The notes: a model not told the origin generated them from the sequence alone. A DNA stretch of 64,000 nucleotides from Oscillospiraceae bacterium (GCA_015066625.1 SVOC01000008.1:1-64000); one strand, 5' to 3'. Positions 34,608 through 43,551 are shown, counted from the first letter of the stretch. Program-made: numbers and translations.

Positions 34608-34625
34608 TTCCATATCTCCTTTCAC

Positions 34626-35801
34626 TTAATATGCGCTTATGGGTACAAACCTTGCGTTCTTTGCCGCTTCCTCAACAAGTCTCTCAACATCAAGTGCCTT
34701 TTCGCACTCCTCAACATAGTCAAGTGTGGGCTTTGTTTTGGGATGCTTGGGTGTGAATACCGTACAACAATCCTCATAGGGAAGAATCGATATATCAAAG
34801 GTTTCGATTTTTCTTGAAATTGCAACAACCTCGTCCTTATCCATACCGATAAGAGGACGGAAAACAGGCATTTCGCAAACGGCATCGGTGCAGGCAATTG
34901 CAGGCATTGTCTGGCTTGCAACCTGACCTACGCTTTCGCCTGTAATAAGTGCTCCTGCCTTATCCCTCGTTGCGATAATCTGAGATACTCTCATCATCAT
35001 ACGGCGCATAATGACGGTAAATATATCCTCGGGACAGTTATCCTTGATAAGCTCCTGAATTTCCGTGAAGGGTACAACCCAGAGAGTTATTCTGCCCGAA
35101 TATTTGCTGACCTGTTTAAGAAGCGAATGAACCTTCTGCTCGGCTCTTTCGCTGGTGTAGGGGGGTGATGCAAAATGAACGGCAATGAGTTCAAGACCTC
35201 TCTTTGCCATCATATATGCGGCAACGGGGCTGTCGATACCGCCTGAAATAAGCACGGCTGCTCTGCCTGCGGAGCCTGTGGGCATACCGCCTGCACCCTT
35301 TATCTGATTGCCGTGAATATATGCGTGGGTATCTCTGATTTCAACGGTAACAACCATATCGGGGTTGTGAACATCAACAATAAGATGAGGGAATTTACGG
35401 AGAAGATATCCGCCTGTTTCCCTGCAGATTTCGGGTGATGTAAGGGGGAATTTTTTATCGGAACGCTTTGCTTCAACCTTGAAGCTTCTGATACCGAGAA
35501 GCTGGGGAGCCAGATATTCTTCGGCGCTTCTCAGTATGGTTTCCATATCCTTTTCAACCGCAGCGGCTCTTGAAAAGCCTGCAATTCCGAAAACCTTCCC
35601 CACACGCTCAATCGCTTCGTCCATATCAACATTTTCGTTTTCGGGCTCTGCAATAATGGTTGACTGAGCAATGGTGAATTTGAATTTGCCTGCGCTTTCA
35701 AGTCTGCGGCGCATATTTTTTACAAGCATATCCTCAAAAGTTCTTCTGTTAAGACCTTTAAGGGCAAGCTCTCCGTTTTTGATAAGAATTATTTCCTTCA
35801 T
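34626..35801 (-). CDS. thiI: tRNA 4-thiouridine synthetase ThiI
   Basis: ThiI adenylates U8 of tRNA and transfers sulfur supplied by a cysteine desulfurase; it can also serve thiamine thiazole synthesis. The 391-residue protein has a THUMP domain (about 60-165) and the PP-loop SGGIDSPVAAYMMAKRG. There is no C-terminal rhodanese domain, as in most Firmicutes. The nifS-type desulfurase encoded 18 nt upstream is its likely sulfur donor. Confidence 0.96.
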   Translation of the reverse strand: MKEIILIKNGELALKGLNRRTFEDMLVKNMRRRLESAGKFKFTIAQSTIIAEPENENVDMDEAIERVGKVFGIAGFSRAAAVEKDMETILRSAEEYLAPQLLGIRSFKVEAKRSDKKFPLTSPEICRETGGYLLRKFPHLIVDVHNPDMVVTVEIRDTHAYIHGNQIKGAGGMPTGSAGRAAVLISGGIDSPVAAYMMAKRGLELIAVHFASPPYTSERAEQKVHSLLKQVSKYSGRITLWVVPFTEIQELIKDNCPEDIFTVIMRRMMMRVSQIIATRDKAGALITGESVGQVASQTMPAIACTDAVCEMPVFRPLIGMDKDEVVAISRKIETFDISILPYEDCCTVFTPKHPKTKPTLDYVEECEKALDVERLVEEAAKNARFVPISAY

Positions 35802-35819
35802 TTTTCTCTCCGTTTATTC

Positions 35820-36956
35820 TCAGTCTGCCGACCTGATTATCTTTTTGCCCTCTGCTATACCAAGCAGAAGTGCATCGATTTCCTGAATTGTGGTGAATCT
35901 TGAAAAGCTGATGCGCAGAGGACTGTCAAGCCTTCTGCGGTCAAGACCCATCTGCATAAGCACATGGCTTTTCTTTCCCTTTGAACAAGCCGAGCCGCTT
36001 GAAACACATATGCCCTTTTCCGAAAGGAAGTTGAGCATAGGCTCGGATTTTATGCCCAGCACCGAAATATTTGTCACATAGGGAAGTGCGTCGGGAGGGG
36101 AGTTGATAACGATATCCCCCATAGCCTCAAGCTTTGAAACCATATAGTCCCTGAGCATTCTGATATGCTCAAGCTCCTTCTGAGGGTCGGGCAAAGCTCT
36201 TGCCGCCGCCGCAAAACCTGCGATTGCAGGCATGGCTTCCGTACCGGGTCTGATTTTCATTTCCTGCTCGCCACCGAAGGTGCGGGGCTTGATTTTTATG
36301 CCCTTGCGTATATAAATTGCGCCTACACCCTTGGGTCCGTGGATTTTATGGGAGCTTACCGTCATAAGGTCAACGCCCAGTGCCGCAGGCTTGACGGGCA
36401 TTTTGCCGAATGCCTGCACCGCATCACAGTGAATAAGAGCAGGTGAGCGCACCATCATTGCCGCACGCTTTGCCGCCTGCACGGGCATTACCGTGCCCAC
36501 CTCATTATTAACGAGCATCATTGAAATAAGAATTGTATTTGAATTAACCGCAGAATAAAGATCCTTTTCGTTTATTCTGCCGTAGCTGTCAACTTTAAGT
36601 CTGATAACCTCAAAGCCCTCGGCTTCAAGGCGGCTGAGGGTGTCGTCAATGCTGGAGTGCTCAATGCTTGTCGAAACAATTCTTCTGCCCATACGCCTCA
36701 TCTGATATGCGGCACCGAAAAGGGCAAGGTTATTGCTCTCCGTACCGCCCGATGTGAAGTAGATTTCTTCGCTCTTGCAGGAAAGCTTTGAGGCGATTGC
36801 TTCCCTTGATTCATCAAGCAAAGCCTTGGCTTCGTTGCCTACTCTGTGGAGGGATGACGGGTTGCCCCAGCATTTTGTCATTGCATCCGCAACGGCACTG
36901 ACCGCCTCACAGCAAGGCGCCGTTGTTGCGCTGTTATCAAAATAGGCACACATCAT
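35820..36956 (-). CDS. Cysteine desulfurase (NifS/IscS type), partner of ThiI
   Basis: A PLP enzyme that takes sulfur from cysteine as a persulfide. The 378-residue protein has YFDNSATT, the PLP lysine Lys204 in SSHKIHGPKGVG and the catalytic Cys324 in SSGSACSKGKKS, the long-loop IscS/NifS type. RBS AGAGGAG is 8 nt from the ATG. It is first in the run with thiI, so it probably supplies tRNA thiolation rather than general Fe-S assembly (no IscU here). The promoter is at 37007-37035. Confidence 0.95.
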   Translation of the reverse strand: MMCAYFDNSATTAPCCEAVSAVADAMTKCWGNPSSLHRVGNEAKALLDESREAIASKLSCKSEEIYFTSGGTESNNLALFGAAYQMRRMGRRIVSTSIEHSSIDDTLSRLEAEGFEVIRLKVDSYGRINEKDLYSAVNSNTILISMMLVNNEVGTVMPVQAAKRAAMMVRSPALIHCDAVQAFGKMPVKPAALGVDLMTVSSHKIHGPKGVGAIYIRKGIKIKPRTFGGEQEMKIRPGTEAMPAIAGFAAAARALPDPQKELEHIRMLRDYMVSKLEAMGDIVINSPPDALPYVTNISVLGIKSEPMLNFLSEKGICVSSGSACSKGKKSHVLMQMGLDRRRLDSPLRISFSRFTTIQEIDALLLGIAEGKKIIRSAD

Positions 36957-37006
36957 CTGAATTTCTCCTCTGTCGGCACTACACCCATTATAATCATATT
37001 TAAAAC

Positions 37007-37035
37007 ATTATACACTATTTTTCCCCCACTTGCAA
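37007..37035 (-). promoter_or_regulatory. Sigma-A promoter of nifS-thiI-cinA-sortase run
   Basis: On the minus strand, TTGCAA (37030-37035), 17 bp, TATAAT (37007-37012), about 50 nt before the start codon. Confidence 0.8.
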
Positions 37036-37221
37036 TATATTTTTTCGCACGGAGGTTTTTGCCTTTTCATAAACATTATATGCCGAAAAATTTGAAGCGG
37101 ATATAGCAATCATATAGGATAAAATTTAACAAAATTATAGCTGATTGTTAACAGATTTGAAAATCTGCATTTTATCAAAAAGCAATTCCGATGCATAAAA
37201 TGAATTCAAAGGAGAGATTTT

Positions 37222-37686
37222 ATGTATACTTACAATTGCCGTTCAAGGCGGATTCTGGATTTTCTTGCCCGTTCTTCACCCTCTGCGGTTGCCCGGATAT
37301 GCGGATGCGAAAAATACCCGTCAATCCAAGGCACTCTTTTGCTGTATTCCTCACAGGCAGGAGTTTTTGCCGTTGTTTCCGTTGACGGAATTCCCGATGA
37401 ATTGGGCTGCGGAAATATTCTTGCCATGCATATTCACGACCCTGAAACGGGTGCACACTATAACCCTGCAAACACCCCACATCCACACCACGCAGGAGAT
37501 ATGCCCCCGATTTTTGTTGAAAGAAACAGCGGCTGGGCTGCTTTTCTGACGGAACGGTTTGATGTGCGTGAGGTTATGGGCAAAGAAATTGTGCTGCACC
37601 GCAGGCGTGACGATTTTACAACCCAACCATCGGGGGATGCGGGCGAAAAAATAGCCTGCGGAAAAATCGCAGGCTTCATAAGATAG
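37222..37686 (+). CDS. Cu/Zn superoxide dismutase-like protein
   Basis: Cu/Zn SOD dismutates superoxide, normally outside the cytoplasm. This 154-residue protein has ordered matches to the metal ligands: MHIH (His70, His72) and AHYNP (bridging His79). TPH (His87) and HAGD (His90, Asp93) give the Zn site, and VLH (His126) the fourth Cu ligand. The loop between the first histidines and His79 is shortened and lacks the cysteine of the usual disulfide, and the active-site arginine position is Lys143 (AGEKIACG). No signal peptide is present, which is unusual. RBS AAAGGAGAG and a downstream hairpin make it a single-gene unit. Confidence 0.8.
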   Translation: MYTYNCRSRRILDFLARSSPSAVARICGCEKYPSIQGTLLLYSSQAGVFAVVSVDGIPDELGCGNILAMHIHDPETGAHYNPANTPHPHHAGDMPPIFVERNSGWAAFLTERFDVREVMGKEIVLHRRRDDFTTQPSGDAGEKIACGKIAGFIR

Positions 37687-37689
37687 AGA

Positions 37690-37715
37690 AAAGGCAGACC
37701 CGAAGGTCTGCCTTT
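37690..37715. terminator. Bidirectional terminator between SOD-like gene and pduL
   Basis: A perfect 11-bp stem AAAGGCAGACC/GGTCTGCCTTT with a CGAA loop. The T-run is better on the minus strand (TTTTCT). Confidence 0.75.
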
Positions 37716-37727
37716 GGTTATGTTCGA

Positions 37728-38300
37728 TTAAAGGATTTCACCCATCATGCCGGGCTTTGCGCCTGCGGCATTGGATTCGTCTGTATCAATGTGCATTGCA
37801 AGTGCAAAGTTGGGGTTAACTCTTACAACAACATCGTCAAAGATAAGGCTTCTGCCGTCTGACTCAACCTTAACGCAAACAATCTGCTTGTCTTCAAGGC
37901 CGTATTTCTCTGCATCTGCGGGAGTTGCGTGGATGTGTCTCTTTGCGGAGATAACACCGCAAGCGATTTCAACCTCACCCTTGGGGCCCACAAGCTTGCA
38001 GGCGCCTGACTCTGCGATGTCGCCGCTTTCTCTTACGGGAGCAACAACACCGATGCTTCTTGCATCTGTGAGTGAAAGCTCAACCTGAGTTGAGGGACGA
38101 ACAGGTCCGAGGATTGAAACGCCGGGGAAGCTGCCCTTTGCGCCTACAACTGCTACTCTTTCTTCGCAGGCATACTGACCGGGCTGTGAAAGGTCTTTTT
38201 TGTGGGTAAGCTCATAGCCTTCACCGAAAAGAATGTCAAGGTCTGCGCGGCTCACGTGTACGTGACGGGCTGAAGTTTCAACAAGAACTTCCTTTTTCAT
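37728..38300 (-). CDS. pduL: Phosphate propanoyltransferase PduL-type
   Basis: PduL interconverts acyl-CoA and acyl-phosphate (propionyl or acetyl) with a two-metal site unrelated to Pta. The 190-residue protein carries the two PduL domains with the metal motifs RHVHVS (His13, His15), RHIHATP and AMHIDTDESNAA. No N-terminal encapsulation peptide precedes the domain and no microcompartment shell genes are nearby. It is therefore more likely a cytosolic phosphotransacylase for acetate or propionate formation. RBS AAAGGTG precedes the ATG. Confidence 0.93.
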   Translation of the reverse strand: MKKEVLVETSARHVHVSRADLDILFGEGYELTHKKDLSQPGQYACEERVAVVGAKGSFPGVSILGPVRPSTQVELSLTDARSIGVVAPVRESGDIAESGACKLVGPKGEVEIACGVISAKRHIHATPADAEKYGLEDKQIVCVKVESDGRSLIFDDVVVRVNPNFALAMHIDTDESNAAGAKPGMMGEIL

Positions 38301-38333
38301 AATAAATCACCTTTGTTTTATCAGATTTGTTTC

Positions 38334-38403
38334 GGGCGATTCGTGAATCGCCCCTACGCCAATATTTTTACGCAAGAATGGTGACCGCCTCGCGGCGGTC
38401 ACC
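38334..38403. repeat. Two palindromic intergenic units
   Basis: GGGCGATTC/GAATCGCCC (38334-38353, 2-nt loop) and GGTGACCGCC/GGCGGTCACC (38380-38403, 4-nt loop) lie 26 nt apart, between the lipoprotein stop and pduL. They are GC-rich against the surroundings and lack a T-run. Similar palindromes are, to my recollection, dispersed in Clostridia genomes. Confidence 0.6.
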
Positions 38404-38418
38404 CCGGATTATGTTTGA

Positions 38419-39312
38419 TTACCAATTGATGGTGTAAAGGTCGTGTGTTGTGAAGGGAAGAACGATGTTATCGCCGAAATTAATTGTCCAGTTTACGAAA
38501 TATTCAGCATTAACAACGTTACCTGTTGCGGGGTCGATTGTTGCGATAACCTTGCAAGCAGGGTAGTTCATTTCAGCTTCACCGCCGAGCATGCCTGCAA
38601 CAGGACCGGGAACGTTATCGTTAACAACGCCGGGAAGAACAACATTGAAAGCCTTGGGAGCGTGGCCCTGACCGTGCTTAACGGTTGAGCTCTTTGCATC
38701 GCTGACAAGAACAAGAGTAACAACGTACTTGCCGTCCTTTTCAACAACTTTTGCTGTGTTAACGTCTGCAGCAGTGAGCTTGCTTGCGTAGCTTTCTGTT
38801 TCAACGGGGAACTTTTCCTTGATGGTTGCACCTGTGTAAGTCTGTTCACCCTTGCTCTGCTTTGCAAGCTGATCATTGATGAAATTATCGGCACCGCCGA
38901 GGAGCTTCATAGCTGCATCAATAAAGCCGGGGAACTTTGTCTCGCCGCTGATTGTAATCTTTGAATACTGATGATTAACACTCTTTGCACCTGTCTTAAC
39001 GCCGTTAATAGCTGTGTTGAAATATTCAACAATAGCTTCCTTGCCTTCGGGCATAGCGTTGGTAGCTTCTGTTGTTGACTCTGCTTCTGAGGGGTCAGCT
39101 GTTGAGGGGTCTTCTGCTGAGGGCTCTTCTGCTGATACATCTGATGTGTCAACTGCGGGAGCATCTGTTGACTCTTCAACGGGAGCTTCGTCTGTTACAT
39201 CTTCTGCTGCTGTTGTTGTGGTTGTTGTTTCGCCTGTTGTGTCGTCGCCGCAGGCTGCGAATGCAAAGAGCATTGCTGCTGCGAGGAGAATTGCAAGAAT
39301 TTTCTTTGACAT
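38419..39312 (-). CDS. Putative lipoprotein of unknown function
   Basis: The 297-residue protein starts MSKKILAILLAAAMLFAFAAC, a signal peptide with a lipobox (FAAC), so it is probably attached to the outer face of the membrane. Residues 25-92 are a Thr/Ser/Glu/Asp/Pro linker with repeated EPSAEDPSTADPSEAES-like units. Residues 93-297 form a globular domain I do not recognise (ends FTTHDLYTINW). It has its own promoter and a good AGGAGG site. It may be a ligand-binding or wall-associated protein, but nothing specific can be claimed. Confidence 0.8.
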   Translation of the reverse strand: MSKKILAILLAAAMLFAFAACGDDTTGETTTTTTAAEDVTDEAPVEESTDAPAVDTSDVSAEEPSAEDPSTADPSEAESTTEATNAMPEGKEAIVEYFNTAINGVKTGAKSVNHQYSKITISGETKFPGFIDAAMKLLGGADNFINDQLAKQSKGEQTYTGATIKEKFPVETESYASKLTAADVNTAKVVEKDGKYVVTLVLVSDAKSSTVKHGQGHAPKAFNVVLPGVVNDNVPGPVAGMLGGEAEMNYPACKVIATIDPATGNVVNAEYFVNWTINFGDNIVLPFTTHDLYTINW

Positions 39313-39390
39313 AATGTTTCCTCCTAAAATGTCGTATGTATTGCCGCACCGAAAAATTTATCGTATTTTGGTGCAACGTCGTACAGGATA

Positions 39391-39419
39391 AGTATAGTAT
39401 AAAACTATTTCAAATGCAA
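39391..39419 (-). promoter_or_regulatory. Promoter of the lipoprotein gene
   Basis: On the minus strand, TTGCAT (39414-39419), 17 bp, TATACT (39391-39396), about 80 nt before the ATG. Confidence 0.7.
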
Positions 39420-39539
39420 GCAAAAAATTATCTTTGCAAGGACAAAATTCCTTTGATTTGATATGATTTTTTTGCTCACTTATTCCGTATTCGTCAAGTG
39501 TTACAAATGCCGCAGTTGTGTTTTGTGCACAATCACTAC

Positions 39540-40532
39540 TCAATAAAAAATACCGTCATCGGGAATTGCGCCGCCCAATGTCACAGGATCAATACCGTAA
39601 AATACATCAAACACGCTCTTTGAGCCGGGTTTCATATCCTCGCCTTTCATAAATACAAGATTGCAGGCAGGGATAGTTGCCTGTGCAAGCTCAAAGGATG
39701 AAAAATAACCGTTCTCGTAAAGGAAATTTATACCCTGATTATCTTCCGAACTGAGGTAATTAAGCGCAACCTCGTTATGGAAAAGGAAGGTTTCGATATA
39801 TTCGGGATTCTGCTCAATATATTCCGTTCTTGCAATCACAACTCCCTGAACGGGCTTTGTTCCTGCTGACTTCTCCCATAAACCGTTAAGGTCAACAAGT
39901 CGTTTCATCTCTTTGTTTTCGGTGATAACCTTTGTTGCGTAGGGTTCGGGAATAAAGCAAAGCTTTGCGGTGCCGTCAAGAGCAAGGGCTGTAAGCTCAT
40001 CCTGCTCTTTATATTCGATTGTTACATCCTTTTCGGGGTCAATTCCGTTCTGCGTTAGGATATAATTGATGAAATATTCGCAGAAACCGCCCTTGCCCGT
40101 TGCATAAACGGTTTTGCCTTTGATATCCGCAAAGCTTGTTACGCTGGTGTCGCCTGTAAGAATATAAAGTGTACCGAGAGTATTCACGGCAATAATCTTT
40201 ACTCCGCCGTTTGTGGTGTTATAAAGCTTTGCCGCAAGGTCAAGGGGAAGCGCCGCAAGGTCTGCCTTGCCCTCTGTAACCATATTCATAATCTCCTCTG
40301 CACTTTTGCAGGATGTTACGGTGTAAGCATAATCACGGCTGACCTTGATTTTTGCAGTACCGAGAACATCTATGCCTTCAAGCACGGCAATGCGGGTTTT
40401 GTTTTCTCTCACATAGCTTGTGGTTTCTTCGGGATTTGTTCCGCCGTTATCGGTGTTATCCTTGCAGGAAGCAAAAGAAAACAGCATAACCGCCGCCATA
40501 AGAACGGCAAAAATTCTTTTGAAAATTTTCAT
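39540..40532 (-). CDS. ABC transporter substrate-binding lipoprotein, SsuA/NMT1-like
   Basis: A periplasmic-binding-type lipoprotein for an ABC importer. The start at MKIFKRIF (40532) is 9 nt after AGGGG; an ATG three codons earlier abuts that site. The 330-residue protein has a signal peptide and lipobox (FASC), then a NrtA/SsuA/TauA-type fold with KTVYATGKGGFCEYF and ALPLDLAAKLYN. The ligand could be a sulfonate, thiamine precursor or similar small molecule. No permease or ATPase gene lies beside it, so it is an orphan or works with a distant transporter. It has a consensus promoter divergent from the FtsW-type gene. Confidence 0.85.
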   Translation of the reverse strand: MKIFKRIFAVLMAAVMLFSFASCKDNTDNGGTNPEETTSYVRENKTRIAVLEGIDVLGTAKIKVSRDYAYTVTSCKSAEEIMNMVTEGKADLAALPLDLAAKLYNTTNGGVKIIAVNTLGTLYILTGDTSVTSFADIKGKTVYATGKGGFCEYFINYILTQNGIDPEKDVTIEYKEQDELTALALDGTAKLCFIPEPYATKVITENKEMKRLVDLNGLWEKSAGTKPVQGVVIARTEYIEQNPEYIETFLFHNEVALNYLSSEDNQGINFLYENGYFSSFELAQATIPACNLVFMKGEDMKPGSKSVFDVFYGIDPVTLGGAIPDDGIFY

Positions 40533-40583
40533 TTTGTTCATCCCCTGTTATCATTTAGAATATATTTTCAAGTTGATACGATT

Positions 40584-40612
40584 ATTATACATTCAGCATA
40601 TTGCATTGTCAA
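40584..40612 (-). promoter_or_regulatory. Consensus promoter of the substrate-binding protein gene
   Basis: On the minus strand, TTGACA (40607-40612), 17 bp, TATAAT (40584-40589): a perfect sigma-A promoter, back to back with the plus-strand promoter at 40621. Confidence 0.88.
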
Positions 40613-40620
40613 CAAACATC

Positions 40621-40649
40621 TTGAACACCCGAAAAATATGAGGTATAAT
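40621..40649 (+). promoter_or_regulatory. Promoter of the FtsW/RodA-PBP pair
   Basis: TTGAAC (40621-40626), 17 bp, TATAAT (40644-40649). The predicted start near 40656 excludes an upstream ATG at 40655 and supports the TTG start of the next gene. Confidence 0.82.
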
Positions 40650-40681
40650 AAATCATGCATCACTCACAAGGAGGTGAGCCC

Positions 40682-41974
40682 TTGGCTAAAAAAGCAACAC
40701 GTTTCAACCAGGTGACCGTGCTTTTTCTTATGACGGCATTTCAGCTTATCTGCGCCGCCTGCGTACTTTGCAGGCAGGAAGAGCCCGGCCTGACAACAAT
40801 TTATATTTTCTTCGGCTACATTGCCGCCGAATGGCTTTATATGCTCATCGGCAACCTTGTGACGGATAACGACTACTTCGAGCTTGAAGCAATAGCGTTC
40901 TTCCTTTCGGGAATAGGCCTTACGGTATGTGCAAGCTTCAGCGAAAGCTATGCAATAAAACAGCTTATCGCCATAGGTCTTGGCCTTGCGGTTTACCTCA
41001 TAATGCTTTTGCTGATAAAGGATGTTCACTTCGCAGGTATGCTCCGTTACCCTGCCGCCGTAGGCTCGGTTGCGGTGCTTGCGGCAAATCTTGTGCTGGC
41101 GGAAACGGTTAACGGCACTCTTAACTGGATTGACCTGGGATTTTTCTCAATTCAGCCCTCGGAGCTTGTTAAAATCGCATTTATCCTCGTAGGCGCGGTT
41201 TCGCTGGATAAACTCCTTTCAATAACAAGCCTTACGAAATATGTTGTATTTTCACTGGGCTGTGTAGGTGCACTTTTCCTTATGAAGGACTTCGGCACCG
41301 CACTGATTTTCTTTTTCACTTTCATACTTATAGCATTTATGAGGTCGGGTAACATACGCACAATTGTGCTTATCTGCGCCGTTGCTCTTATGGGTGCAAT
41401 GCTTGTCATTTATTTCAAGCCCTATGTTGCAAACAGATTTGCCGCTTACCGCCATGTGTGGGATTTCATCGATACAACGGGCTATCAGCAGGCGAGAGTG
41501 CTTATTTACACATCAAGCGGCGGTCTTTTCGGTTTGGGATTGGGTGAAGGCAGGCTCCGTGATGTATATGCGGCATCAACCGACCTTGTTTTCGGACTTA
41601 TCTGCGAGGAAATGGGTCTTATTCTGGGCATTGCAGTGCTTCTCAGCTTTGCAGGCATTGCTCTTTTTGCCATAAAATCCGCAAAATCCTCGGCTTCAAC
41701 CTTCTATGCAATCGCCGCCGTTGCTTCGGCTGGCATGCTGCTTTTCCAGCTTTCACTGAATGTTTTCGGCATAACGGATTTGCTCCCCCTGACGGGCGTA
41801 ACCCTGCCTTTTGTCAGCCGAGGCGGTTCAAGTATGCTTTGCTCCTGGGGACTGCTTGCGTATATCCGCGCGGCAGGTGCACCTTTCTCACCGCCAAAGC
41901 CCGATATTGCAGTCAAAAAAACTGCTCCGAGGAAGGTTAATCCTCCCACAGTGAAAGGAGGCGGTGCAAAATGA
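40682..41974 (+). CDS. FtsW/RodA/SpoVE-family peptidoglycan glycosyltransferase (SEDS)
   Basis: SEDS proteins polymerise lipid II together with a class B PBP. The start is TTG at 40682, seven bases after AAGGAGG; an ATG 27 nt upstream lies before that site. The 430-residue protein has about ten hydrophobic segments. It carries SEDS signatures: GTLNWIDLGFFSIQPSELVK, KDFGTALIFFF, FGLICEEMGL and PFVSRGGSSML. It ends with a basic tail and overlaps the next gene, a class B PBP, by 4 nt (ATGA). The pair resembles RodA-PbpA units. A second PBP2 is encoded with mreBCD at 55427, so this pair may serve division or sporulation. Confidence 0.93.
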   Translation: MAKKATRFNQVTVLFLMTAFQLICAACVLCRQEEPGLTTIYIFFGYIAAEWLYMLIGNLVTDNDYFELEAIAFFLSGIGLTVCASFSESYAIKQLIAIGLGLAVYLIMLLLIKDVHFAGMLRYPAAVGSVAVLAANLVLAETVNGTLNWIDLGFFSIQPSELVKIAFILVGAVSLDKLLSITSLTKYVVFSLGCVGALFLMKDFGTALIFFFTFILIAFMRSGNIRTIVLICAVALMGAMLVIYFKPYVANRFAAYRHVWDFIDTTGYQQARVLIYTSSGGLFGLGLGEGRLRDVYAASTDLVFGLICEEMGLILGIAVLLSFAGIALFAIKSAKSSASTFYAIAAVASAGMLLFQLSLNVFGITDLLPLTGVTLPFVSRGGSSMLCSWGLLAYIRAAGAPFSPPKPDIAVKKTAPRKVNPPTVKGGGAK

Positions 41975-43335
41975 GAATAACAGCAAGGCGTGCCGCCATA
42001 ATTTACGCACTTATCATTGCCTTTATCGCAGGCGTTACCGTACTTGTTGTAAGCATTATGCTCAACGGCGCCGAATGGGCATCAAACAAGGCAAACCGCC
42101 ATATTTACAGCGGCGGTACAATCGTCAACGCCGGCACTATTTATGACAGAAACGGCATAACCCTTGCAGCAAGCAGTGACAATGAGCGTATTTTTGCTCA
42201 GAATTCAACCGTACGCAAGGCAACCCTTCATGTTGTGGGCGATACCGCAGGCTATATTTCAACGGGCACACATTTTCTTTACCGTGACACGCTTTCGGGC
42301 TACAGCCGTATTGAAGGCATTTATTACCTGAAACAGACAGGTACGGGCACAAACATAAACCTCAATATTGACAGCGAGGCAAACAAAATCGCCTATAACG
42401 CTTTGGGGGATTATAACGGCGCCGTTGCCGTCTGTAACTACAAAACGGGTGAGCTTCTTTGCAGTGTTTCAAAGCCCACATACGATATTGAAAACAAACC
42501 TGAGGACCTGCTGACAAACGAAAAATACAGCGGCGTTTTTCTTGATAAAGTTATTTCGGGTATCTATACCCCCGGTTCGATTATGAAAATCGTCACAGCC
42601 GCCTGCGCCATCGAAAATATTCCCGATATTTACACACGCACCTTTGTATGTGACGGCGAATACGAAACCGATGACGGCAAGGTTATCTGCAACGGAGTTC
42701 ACGGCAAGGTGAATTTTGAAAAGGCAATGAACGAATCCTGCAACTGTGCTTTTGCGGAAATTTCCGTTGAGCTTGGTGCGGCAAAGCTTAAAGCAACCGC
42801 CGAAGCAATGGGCTTCAACAACCAGCTTTATGCCAAGGAAATCCGCCTTACCAAAAGCCGCTTTGAGCCCGATACAAAGAGCAAAGCCGAGCTGGGCTGG
42901 GCAGGCATCGGTCAGAGCACAACCCTTGTCAATCCCTGCCATTTTCTGAGCATTATGGGTGCAATCGCAAACGGCGGCAACGGTTTTGCACCCGACAGAA
43001 TAAAATCTCTGGGCACGGTTTCCGAAATAATCGGCAGAGTACCTGCCGTAACTGTTAAAATCCTTCCCGAAACTGCGCAGAAGCTGAATGACCTGCTCCG
43101 CTCAAATGTTGAAAACAAATACGGCGATTGGAAATTTGAGAATTTGCAGATGTGCGGCAAAACGGGTACGGCACAGGTTGACGGCGCAAAAAGCCACTCC
43201 TGGTTTGTGGGATATTCGCAAAGAAGCGACCTGCCTTTGGCGGTTGTGTGTATTGTTGAGCACGGCGGCTACGGCTCGGGCATTGCATCAACGGTAAGCA
43301 ATAAGGTGTTGCAGTATTTTTTGAAAAACAACTAA
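41971..43335 (+). CDS. Class B penicillin-binding protein (PbpA/FtsI-like)
   Basis: A peptidoglycan transpeptidase that cross-links glycan made by its SEDS partner encoded directly upstream. The 454-residue protein has an N-terminal membrane anchor (8-30), a short dimerisation region, and a transpeptidase domain with Ser203 and Lys206 in PGSIMK, the SxN motif SCN (256-258) and KTGT (397-400). It is shorter than typical PBP2 (over 600 aa) and close to the Mycobacterium/Clostridium PbpA length. A strong terminator follows at 43351-43391. Confidence 0.93.
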   Translation: MRITARRAAIIYALIIAFIAGVTVLVVSIMLNGAEWASNKANRHIYSGGTIVNAGTIYDRNGITLAASSDNERIFAQNSTVRKATLHVVGDTAGYISTGTHFLYRDTLSGYSRIEGIYYLKQTGTGTNINLNIDSEANKIAYNALGDYNGAVAVCNYKTGELLCSVSKPTYDIENKPEDLLTNEKYSGVFLDKVISGIYTPGSIMKIVTAACAIENIPDIYTRTFVCDGEYETDDGKVICNGVHGKVNFEKAMNESCNCAFAEISVELGAAKLKATAEAMGFNNQLYAKEIRLTKSRFEPDTKSKAELGWAGIGQSTTLVNPCHFLSIMGAIANGGNGFAPDRIKSLGTVSEIIGRVPAVTVKILPETAQKLNDLLRSNVENKYGDWKFENLQMCGKTGTAQVDGAKSHSWFVGYSQRSDLPLAVVCIVEHGGYGSGIASTVSNKVLQYFLKNN

Positions 43336-43350
43336 AATACACTACAAGCA

Positions 43351-43391
43351 AACGGCTTGCAGAGGTAAACTCCTTTGCAAGCCGTTTTTTG
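43351..43391 (+). terminator. Rho-independent terminator of the SEDS-PBP pair
   Basis: AACGGCTTGCA (43351-43361) pairs with TGCAAGCCGTT (43376-43386), followed by TTTTG. Confidence 0.85.
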
Positions 43392-43551
43392 TTGCCTTAA
43401 TGCACAAAAACAGGCAATTCAATTTATACAAAAGGGAGAATAAGACAATTTCTTGTAATTTTTCCCGTGATAAAATGAATATTTCTTCATATATGTATAG
43501 GAGAAAAAACGCGGAAGGAAGTGAGCCCCATGTTTTGAAAAGTTACAAAAC

